Assembly (NCBI GenBank): GCA_041547565.1
Contig: JBFEUI010000092.1
Coordinates: 1 to 11,673 of the forward strand
Direction: 5' to 3'
Source of the DNA: JBFEUI01 sp041547565
GTDB lineage: Bacteria; Pseudomonadota; Gammaproteobacteria; Thiohalomonadales; Thiohalomonadaceae
DNA length: 11,673 nt
In this document: piece after piece, positions 6,816 to 11,673 of the stretch
Layout: each line of letters begins with the position of its first letter
Numbering within the stretch: the stretch's first letter is position 1
The notes under the pieces: model-generated
Told to the model about the DNA's origin: nothing
The model's input: the letters and a program-made list of their open reading frames with translations, nothing else
Database searches by the model: none
Made by a program: the position numbers and the translations under genes

Positions 6816-6887
6816 TTAAAGTAGTGGTGAGTGGAAAGTAACGAGGGAAATCAAAACCTGACCACTCGCTACTTTCCACTTTGGTGA
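6816..6887. repeat. Heptad-built inverted repeat downstream of the GST gene
   Basis: Arms at 6830-6845 and 6865-6880 are complementary over 16 bases with one mismatch, around a 19-base loop. The arms are made of 7-base units in register. On the left, units beginning AG start at 6823 (AGTGGTG), 6830 (AGTGGAA), 6837 (AGTAACG) and 6844. On the right they start at 6860 (GACCACT), 6867 (CGCTACT) and 6874 (TTCCACT). It lies between the convergent YgiM-like and GST genes, where it could also act as a terminator or RNA-end structure. Confidence 0.75.
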
Positions 6888-6931
6888 CGGGAGCCCGCAC
6901 TTTGGGGCAGGCGAGCCACATGGCCTTGACT

Positions 6932-7591
6932 CTATTTCCCTGCAAACTGCTTTGCGCCGTAGCCGCCGCTGCCGGCAATATGCTGGCGATAAAGTTCTTC
7001 CAGATCATCGACCACGGAGTGGATGACCGACGGGCGGGCCAGCAGTCGCTCGGCCCAGGCCCTGGTCTTTGGCAGTGTCTCCAGCAGACCCATCGGTTGC
7101 CACTTCTCCAGAAAACCGAGGCGCATGAAGATGGGGGCAAAGGCGATATCAACCAGCGAGAAGTCCTCACCATTGAAGTAAGGGGCGGTGACCTGCTTCT
7201 CTATGGTTGCCAGTTTGTTGCACAGTTCCTCCTTCGCTTTGTCAAAATCCTCCTGCTCCTTCGCCATGACCATGTGCATCTGGCTCATGATCAGGGTGGA
7301 GGCAAATTCGATCCAGGCGCGGTTTTTCGCCTTTGCCAGCGCATCGGACGGATGCAGCGAGGGCGGGTTGATCTCGTCCAGGTATTCCACGATCACGGCA
7401 GATTCAAACAGCACCTCGTCGCCAATCTCAAGTAGCGGGACCTTGCCCAACGGGGATTTTTTCTTGAACCACTCCGGCGGTTCTTTGGGGTTGATGTAGG
7501 TGATGTCGTAGTCGACGCCCTTCTCCTGCATCAGGATGACCGAGCGCTGGACAAAGGGGCAGATCTTGAAGCTGATGAGATGCGGTTTCAC
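6932..7591 (-). CDS. Omega-like glutathione S-transferase family protein
   Basis: This 219-residue cytoplasmic protein is a two-domain GST. The thioredoxin-like N-terminal domain (about residues 1-80) has SFKICPFVQRS with Cys11 as presumed catalytic residue, the cis-proline loop KVPLLEIGDE, and the glutathione gamma-glutamyl contact ESAVIVEYLDE. The helical C-terminal domain follows at about 85-205, with the FSLVDIAFAPIFMRL capping motif. A CPF active site is typical of omega-class enzymes, which act as thioltransferases or glutathionyl-conjugate reductases. It resembles the SspA branch in length, but SspA lacks this Cys, so I do not call it sspA. The start is GTG at 7591, preceded on the minus strand by GAGG at suitable spacing. 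The gene is bracketed by two heptad-built inverted repeats, and it lies 189 bases downstream of the HIT gene on the same strand. Confidence 0.85.
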   Translation of the reverse strand: MKPHLISFKICPFVQRSVILMQEKGVDYDITYINPKEPPEWFKKKSPLGKVPLLEIGDEVLFESAVIVEYLDEINPPSLHPSDALAKAKNRAWIEFASTLIMSQMHMVMAKEQEDFDKAKEELCNKLATIEKQVTAPYFNGEDFSLVDIAFAPIFMRLGFLEKWQPMGLLETLPKTRAWAERLLARPSVIHSVVDDLEELYRQHIAGSGGYGAKQFAGK

Positions 7592-7638
7592 GGTAACCTC
7601 GCAGGTTGAGAATTTTGCACCATGATAGGAACTTGATG

Positions 7639-7788
7639 CGGGTTAGGCAAACCACTGACCACTAAATTTAGATACAAGTTAAAAGATACAAGAGAAAGGG
7701 GGGAAACCATCCAGCCGATATCACCACGGACCACTAACCGGAATCCTTGTATCTTTTCTCTTGTTACTTGTATCTATGAACTAACCCG
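7639..7788. repeat. Heptad-built inverted repeat upstream of the GST gene
   Basis: Nested complementary arms: an outer CGGGTTAG (7639-7646) with CTAACCCG (7781-7788, overlapping the HIT stop codon), a middle AGATACAAG (7670-7678) with CTTGTATCT (7767-7775), and a perfect 12-base inner pair 7681-7692 with 7746-7757. The arms are runs of 7-base units in phase. Right-arm units all begin CT and start at 7746, 7753, 7760, 7767, 7774 and 7781; CTTGTAT recurs at 7746 and 7767. In the left arm its complement ATACAAG recurs at 7672 and 7686. GACCACTAA is repeated directly at 7657 and 7729. The element lies in the leader of the GST gene and at the 3' end of the HIT gene. Confidence 0.8.
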
Positions 7789-8122
7789 GCGGCCAGCTGA
7801 AGTGGCGACCCGCCAGCAGGTGCAGGTGGACATGGTAGACCGTCTGGCCGCCGTCGTGGTTGCAGTTCATCACCAGGCGGTAGCCGTTTTCGGAAAAACC
7901 GAAGTCCGCGGCGATGCGGCTGGCGGTGGCCAGCAGCTTGCCGGCGATTGCCGAGGTCTGTGAGTCGAAGGCGTTGGCCGTGGCCAGATGCTGGCGCGGG
8001 ATGATGAGGATATGGACCGGCGCTACCGGATTGATGTCATGGAAGGCGATGACTTCCTCATCCGCATAGACGATGTCGGCGTCAAGGGTACCGTTGGCAA
8101 TACGACAAAATAGACACTCCAT
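7781..8122 (-). CDS. hinT: HIT-family (HinT-type) nucleotide-binding protein
   Basis: This 113-residue cytoplasmic protein of the histidine-triad family ends with the triad HVHLHLLAGRHFSWPPG, with His97, His99 and His101. By analogy with HINT1, His99 is the presumed nucleophile. It has the usual N-terminal CLFCRI start, INPVAPVHILIIPRQH (residues 30-45) and HDGGQTVYHVHLHLL. HinT enzymes hydrolyse purine nucleoside phosphoramidates and acyl-adenylates; the length matches the family. The ATG at 8122 follows GAGGAGA on the minus strand. It is the third gene of a tight minus-strand run: the unknown membrane protein ends 14 bases before its start. Its stop codon lies inside the right arm of a heptad repeat. 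Confidence 0.93.
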   Translation of the reverse strand: MECLFCRIANGTLDADIVYADEEVIAFHDINPVAPVHILIIPRQHLATANAFDSQTSAIAGKLLATASRIAADFGFSENGYRLVMNCNHDGGQTVYHVHLHLLAGRHFSWPPG

Positions 8123-8136
8123 GGCGTCTCCTCAGG

Positions 8137-8721
8137 CTATATCAGCTCCAGGCGCTCGACCCAGATCAGCTCGCAGGCACCGTTGCCGGTATCCTCGCGG
8201 GTGAGTGAACTGGCCCAGTGCCAGCCGTCCTCGGCCTCCACCCGCACCAGTTGGCCAGTGAGGCGGATAAGTTCGCCCGGCCGGATAGCGAGGATGCGTT
8301 CCTCAATTTCAGTTGTTGCGGGAATAAGGTGCATGTTGGCGCTGTGGATTTCGATGTCGCGCCGCGGGATGGGAAACTGCTGCACCCGCCAGTAATAGAA
8401 TCGTCCCGACTGGCTGATGTCGATCTGCTCCAGTACCCGGCCATCGGACATCGGTCCCCAGCCCAGCGCCAGGTCGACGGGCGCCAGCTCCGCCTCCCGG
8501 CCCAGGCGATAGCGTTCGCGCGCCAGCACCCGGGCATCGAGTTTGAAGCGGGCCAGCGGTGTGATGCGGTAATCCTTGTAGCTGAACGGGCTGGCACGAT
8601 TTAGCGTCGTCTGTTTTGGTGAGTCGGCAATCAGTACACCGGGTGGCTGTGTGACCGCCGGCCTGTCGAGCAGCAGATAGATGACGCTGGCGAGAATAAC
8701 AATAAAGAAGACTCGTTTCAT
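8137..8721 (-). CDS. Membrane-anchored protein of unknown function
   Basis: I do not recognise a named family for this 194-residue protein. It has one N-terminal membrane helix at about residues 4-18 (FFIVILASVIYLLLD) with no clear cleavage site, so it is probably an inner-membrane anchor with the rest in the periplasm. The soluble part has conserved-looking blocks: SPFSYKDYRITPLARFKLDARVLARERY (44-71), LALGWGPMSDGRVL (84-97), IDISQSGRFYYW (100-111), EIHSANMHLIPA (124-135) and a late GWHWASSLTREDTGNGACELIWVERLE (166-192). These read like a small beta-rich domain. It sits 9 bases after tas and 14 before hinT, so all three are likely on one transcript; the link between the activities is not evident. 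The ribosome binding site is weak (AGG nine bases before ATG), consistent with coupling to tas. Confidence 0.75.
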   Translation of the reverse strand: MKRVFFIVILASVIYLLLDRPAVTQPPGVLIADSPKQTTLNRASPFSYKDYRITPLARFKLDARVLARERYRLGREAELAPVDLALGWGPMSDGRVLEQIDISQSGRFYYWRVQQFPIPRRDIEIHSANMHLIPATTEIEERILAIRPGELIRLTGQLVRVEAEDGWHWASSLTREDTGNGACELIWVERLELI

Positions 8722-8730
8722 GGCGTGTGC

Positions 8731-9774
8731 CTATGGGCTGGGATTGGGATGTCGGCTGTGGATGGCCTCGATACCTTCCAGCACTGTCCCATCCAACTGC
8801 AGCGCGGCACTGGCGATATTGTCCTGCAACTGCCCCATGGTGGTTGCGCCGATAATGGTGCTGCTGAGGAAGGGGCGGCTGTTGACGAAGGCCAGCGCCA
8901 TCTGCGCCGGGTCCAGGCCGTGGTCGCGGGCCAGCTGCACGTAGTCACGGGTGGCCGCTTGCGCCTGTGCGTTGCTGTAGCGGGTGTAGTCGGGCCACAG
9001 GGTGATGCGCGCACCTTCCGGTCGTGCTCCATCCAGGTACTTGCCGGAGAGCACGCCGAAGCCCAGCGGGGAATAGGCGAGCAGCCCCGCCTTCTCACGC
9101 AGGCTGACCTCCGCCAGTCCCACTTCGTAGCTGCGGTTGAGCAGGCTGTAGGGGTTCTGCACGCTGACGATGCGCGGCAGGCTCAGGCGCTCGGCCGCTT
9201 CGATAAAGCGCATCACCCCCCACGGGGTTTCGTTGGACAGGCCGATGTGGCGGACCTTGCCCGCCTGCACCTGCTCGGCCAGCACCTGCAGCGTCTCCTC
9301 AATGGGAGTGAAGCTGTCCGGTTCCGAACGGGGATAACCGAGCTTGCCGAAGAAGTTGGTGTCGCGTTCCGGCCAGTGCAGCTGGTAGAGATCGAGGTAG
9401 TCGGTCTGCAGCCGCTTGAGGCTGGCGTTCAGTGCGGTCTCGATGTTGCTGCGGTCAAAGCGCGAGCGGCCGGCACGGATGTGGTCGATCCAGCCCTCGC
9501 CGGGCCCGGCGATCTTGCTGGCCAGCACGATCTGATCGCGCTTGCCGCTCTTTTTCAGCCAGCTGCCGATGATCGCCTCGGTACTGCCGTAGGTCTGTGC
9601 CCGTGGCGGGATGGCGTAGAGTTCGGCGGTGTCGAAGAAGTTCACCCCCTGCTCGAGGGCGTAGTCCATCTGTGCGTGGCCTTCGGTCTCGCTGTTCTGC
9701 TCGCCGAAGGTCATGGTGCCGAGGCAGATGACGCTGACCTCGATATCGGTATTGCCGAGTTTTCTGTATTCCAT
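8731..9774 (-). CDS. tas: Tas-type NADP(H)-dependent aldo/keto reductase
   Basis: This 347-residue TIM-barrel oxidoreductase matches E. coli Tas closely from memory, for example GLGTMTFGEQNSE-like residues 18-29, SLKRLQTDYLDLYQLHWPERDTNFFGKLGY (118-147), IVSVQNPYSLLNRSYEVGLAEVS and HGLDPAQMALAFV. The aldo/keto catalytic tetrad is present: Asp48 (FFDTAELY), Tyr53, Lys87 (LASK) and His133 (QLHW). It reduces aldehydes or ketones with NADPH; in E. coli tas was found by complementation of a tyrosine auxotrophy, and its natural substrate is unsettled. The start at 9774 has AAGAGAC before the ATG. It heads the minus-strand unit with the unknown membrane protein and hinT. No convincing minus-strand promoter was found in the 314-base spacer upstream. 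Confidence 0.93.
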   Translation of the reverse strand: MEYRKLGNTDIEVSVICLGTMTFGEQNSETEGHAQMDYALEQGVNFFDTAELYAIPPRAQTYGSTEAIIGSWLKKSGKRDQIVLASKIAGPGEGWIDHIRAGRSRFDRSNIETALNASLKRLQTDYLDLYQLHWPERDTNFFGKLGYPRSEPDSFTPIEETLQVLAEQVQAGKVRHIGLSNETPWGVMRFIEAAERLSLPRIVSVQNPYSLLNRSYEVGLAEVSLREKAGLLAYSPLGFGVLSGKYLDGARPEGARITLWPDYTRYSNAQAQAATRDYVQLARDHGLDPAQMALAFVNSRPFLSSTIIGATTMGQLQDNIASAALQLDGTVLEGIEAIHSRHPNPSP

Positions 9775-9810
9775 GTCTCTTTTTCTTAAACTGTATTGTC
9801 CCTAGAAGGG

Positions 9811-9816
9811 TATAAT
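9811..9816 (+). promoter_or_regulatory. Candidate -10 box for rimO
   Basis: A consensus TATAAT lies on the plus strand, pointing toward rimO. The best -35 is a weak TTAAAC at 9786-9791 with a 19-base spacer. If used, transcription would begin near 9823 and give rimO a leader of about 265 bases that includes the whole multi-hairpin repeat. Confidence 0.35.
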
Positions 9817-9830
9817 AAAATCGCTATGTT

Positions 9831-10000
9831 GCCACGGGCAGTGCCCGCGGCAAGGTACTTTCTTGTTGCGACAAGAAAGTACCCAAAGAAACGCCTCCGG
9901 CGGTTTGTCCGCTTTGCGGATTCCCTGCGCTTCTCGTCATTTTAAGCGCTCGCAGAACTCGCTACGCTCAAACAGCTGCTCGCTTTTTCTCAAAATGACT
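9831..10000. repeat. Multi-hairpin intergenic repeat before rimO
   Basis: This fills most of the 314-base spacer between tas and rimO. Hairpins in order: 9831-9838 with 9844-9851 (one mismatch); a perfect 13-base stem, GGTACTTTCTTGT at 9854-9866 with 9871-9883, loop TGCG; TCCGC at 9908-9912 with GCGGA at 9916-9920; and GTCATTTT at 9936-9943 with AAAATGAC at 9992-9999. From memory, the GGTACTTTCTTG...CAAGAAAGTACCCAAAGAAACGCC type of sequence recurs between genes in many proteobacteria and is often mis-annotated as coding. An open frame over it gives an RNASGGLSALR-like peptide of that spurious kind. The remainder to 10088 holds only the rimO ribosome binding site. Confidence 0.75.
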
Positions 10001-10088
10001 GCGATGCTCGGCTGCACCGACGGATTGTTATTCGGGGCTTCGATAAACGGGTTTGGTTTATCGGCTGCCCATGAACCCAGAGAGAAGT

Positions 10089-11414
10089 ATGCCAGAATCA
10101 TCCATCCCAAAAGTCGGCTTCGTCAGCCTCGGTTGCCCCAAGGCGACCTACGACTCCGAACGTATCCTCACCCAGTTGCGTGCCGAGGGCTACGAGATCG
10201 TGCCCAGCTACGAGGAGGCGGCGCTGGTGCTGGTCAATACCTGCGGTTTTATCGACGAGGCGGTGGAGGAGTCGCTCGATACCATCGGCGAGGCGCTGGC
10301 GGAGAACGGCCGGGTGATCGTCACCGGTTGTCTCGGCGCCCGGGGCGATACGGTGAAGAGTGCCCACCCGCAGGTGCTGGCGGTGACCGGCCCCGATTCG
10401 CTGGACGAGGTGATGGCGGCGGTACACCAACAGTTGCCGCCGCAGCACGATCCCTACACCGACCTGGTGCCGCCCGGCGGGCTCAAGCTGACGCCGCGCC
10501 ACTACGCCTACCTGAAGATTGCCGAGGGCTGCAACCAGTCCTGTACCTTCTGCGTGATCCCGTCGATGCGCGGCAAGCTGGCCAGCCGCCCGGTGGGCGA
10601 GATTCTGGATGAGGCGTCGAAGCTGGTCGACGCCGGTGTGCGCGAGCTGCTGGTGGTGGCGCAGGATACCGCCGCCTACGGTGTCGACATCAAGTACCGC
10701 ACCGGTTTCTGGCAGGGCCGCCCGGTGAAAAGCCGCATCGATGAACTGGTGCGGCAGCTCGGCAGCCTCGATGCCTGGGTGCGGCTGCACTATGTCTACC
10801 CCTATCCCCATGTGGACCGGCTGGTTGAGCTGATGGCCGAGGGCTATGCGCTGCCCTATCTGGATGTGCCGTTGCAGCATGCCAGTCCCCGCATCCTCAA
10901 GGCGATGCGCCGGCCCGCCGATGCGGAAAACGCGCTGCGCCGCATCGAGCGCTGGCGCGAGATCTGTCCCGAGCTGACCCTGCGCAGCACCTTTATCGTC
11001 GGCTTTCCCGGCGAGACCGAGCAGGACTTCGAGCAGCTGCTCGAATTTATCCGCGAGGCGCGGCTGGAGCGCGCCGGCGCCTTTGCCTACTCGCCGATCA
11101 CCGGGGCGGCGGCCAATGCGCTGCCCGGCGCGGTGGACGAGGGGCTGAAGGAGGAACGGCTGGAGCGCTTCATGGAACTGCAGACGGCGATCAGCGCCGA
11201 CAAGCTGCAGCAGCGGGTCGGCACGCAGACGCTGGTGCTGGTCGACGAGGTGCTGGAAGACGGCGTGGTCGGGCGCAGTCCCGGCGAGGCGCCGGAGATC
11301 GACGGCATCGTACTGGTGCAGACCGACGAAGAACTGGAGCCGGGTGACATCGTCGAGGTGACCATTACCGCCGCCGATGAGCACGACCTCTACGGGCGGC
11401 TGTCGGAGTCGTAG
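10089..11414 (+). CDS. rimO: Ribosomal protein uS12 methylthiotransferase RimO
   Basis: This 441-residue radical-SAM enzyme methylthiolates the conserved aspartate of ribosomal protein S12 (uS12, Asp88 in E. coli numbering, from family knowledge). All three parts are intact. The N-terminal MTTase domain holds the auxiliary [4Fe-4S] cysteines Cys16 (SLGCPK), Cys52 (NTCGF) and Cys81 (TGCLG). The radical-SAM domain has CNQSCTFC with Cys148, Cys152 and Cys155, then DTAAYGVD, the YVYPYPHVD motif and GFPGETEQDF. The C-terminal TRAM domain covers about residues 376-441. Its length equals that of the E. coli enzyme. KATYDSE after the first Cys, rather than KNLVDSE, is also seen in Pseudomonas-type enzymes. 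I chose the ATG at 10089 because it gives the family N-terminus and has AGAGAGAAG upstream. ATGs at 10053 and 10071 would add 12 or 6 unsupported residues. Confidence 0.97.
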   Translation: MPESSIPKVGFVSLGCPKATYDSERILTQLRAEGYEIVPSYEEAALVLVNTCGFIDEAVEESLDTIGEALAENGRVIVTGCLGARGDTVKSAHPQVLAVTGPDSLDEVMAAVHQQLPPQHDPYTDLVPPGGLKLTPRHYAYLKIAEGCNQSCTFCVIPSMRGKLASRPVGEILDEASKLVDAGVRELLVVAQDTAAYGVDIKYRTGFWQGRPVKSRIDELVRQLGSLDAWVRLHYVYPYPHVDRLVELMAEGYALPYLDVPLQHASPRILKAMRRPADAENALRRIERWREICPELTLRSTFIVGFPGETEQDFEQLLEFIREARLERAGAFAYSPITGAAANALPGAVDEGLKEERLERFMELQTAISADKLQQRVGTQTLVLVDEVLEDGVVGRSPGEAPEIDGIVLVQTDEELEPGDIVEVTITAADEHDLYGRLSES

Positions 11415-11426
11415 GCAAGAGACCGT

Positions 11427-11673
11427 TCATTCGCACAGGGCGGCCAGACGTGCGTGGAACGGGCCGTCCCCCATCAAATCCAGGCTGCGCGACAGGCGCC
11501 GGCGATCGGTCTCGCGGGGCAGCCCTGCCAGGGCGCTGAACACCCGCTCCACCTGTTCATCTGTGATCGTCCCGCCAAGCGGGTGACCGAGCCCCATGAT
11601 GTATTTGGCCCGCTGCAGGTCGGCGAAGTGTTGCGGGTCGTCCTGCATCGCCTGAAACAGTCGCGTGGCGGCC
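11427..11673 (-). CDS. Partial hypothetical protein (5' end beyond window)
   Basis: An open frame on the minus strand runs from the right edge to a TGA at 11427 and encodes at least 81 C-terminal residues. I do not recognise the family. Visible text includes AKYIMGLGHPLGGTITDEQVERVFSALAGLPRETDRRRLSR, which reads as a soluble, helical, charged protein with no membrane segment. An ATG at 11648 exists, but the frame stays open through ATRLFQAM to the edge without a ribosome binding site there, so the real start is probably outside. It converges on rimO with 12 bases between the stops and no terminator. Confidence 0.6.
   Translation of the reverse strand, partial: AATRLFQAMQDDPQHFADLQRAKYIMGLGHPLGGTITDEQVERVFSALAGLPRETDRRRLSRSLDLMGDGPFHARLAALCE

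Noticed and set aside
6932..7591. Calling the GST gene sspA
   Set aside because: Length is similar, but the CPF active-site Cys is an omega-GST feature not found in E. coli SspA, and the usual rplM-rpsI/sspB context is absent.
6816..7788. Heptad repeats as a CRISPR array
   Set aside because: Units are seven bases long, contiguous, degenerate and inverted; there are no regular spacers and no cas genes.
8725..9789. Long plus-strand open frame (354 codons) opposite tas
   Set aside because: Shadow of the tas gene, produced by GC-rich codon bias; no ribosome binding site or family match.
9863..10612. Open frame crossing the repeat and the start of rimO
   Set aside because: Its first part is the intergenic repeat read as protein and the rest is rimO in the wrong frame.
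10098..11384. Long minus-strand open frame (428 codons) opposite rimO
   Set aside because: It is the antisense shadow of rimO, whose protein matches its family end to end; the minus-strand product is His/Gln/Arg-rich with no family features.

Overview
The window is a compact, GC-rich stretch of bacterial chromosome with 13 recognisable genes: 12 complete and one cut by the right edge. RimO, Tas, the YfaZ-type and YgiM-type envelope proteins and an HU protein with a Lys/Ala-rich tail all point to a gammaproteobacterium. A free-living, possibly Chromatiales/Ectothiorhodospiraceae-like lineage is a guess from overall character, not shown by any marker. There are no rRNA or tRNA genes, no transposase or phage genes and no CRISPR array.

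Layout, left to right. An EamA/DMT transporter (+) faces a DUF3365 c-type haem protein (-) across a perfect GC palindrome. A divergent spacer with an operator-like palindrome leads to a YfaZ-type outer-membrane protein (+), which ends in a strong terminator and faces a two-CBS-domain protein (-). A HAD hydrolase (+) with an altered motif I then converges on the HU gene (-) across a textbook bidirectional terminator. Next come three + strand genes: YjbQ, an AEC permease 17 bases after it, and a YgiM-like SH3/coiled-coil/membrane-anchor protein.

From about 6.8 to 9.8 kb the genes lie on the minus strand. In transcription order they are tas (aldo/keto reductase), a membrane-anchored protein of unknown function 9 bases later, a HIT protein 14 bases later, and, after a 189-base gap, an omega-like glutathione S-transferase. 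rimO (+) follows after a 314-base spacer. It converges on an unrecognised partial gene (-) that runs off the right edge.

The genes are mostly ordinary housekeeping or envelope genes; the unusual material is intergenic. Two inverted-repeat elements built from degenerate 7-base units bracket the GST gene, one downstream (6816-6887) and one upstream (7639-7788). They use different heptads but share the word GACCACT and the same design. A different multi-hairpin repeat (9831-10000) fills the spacer before rimO and would lie in its leader if the perfect TATAAT at 9811 is a real -10 box. I see no clear new protein system; the heptad elements are the best candidate for something undescribed.
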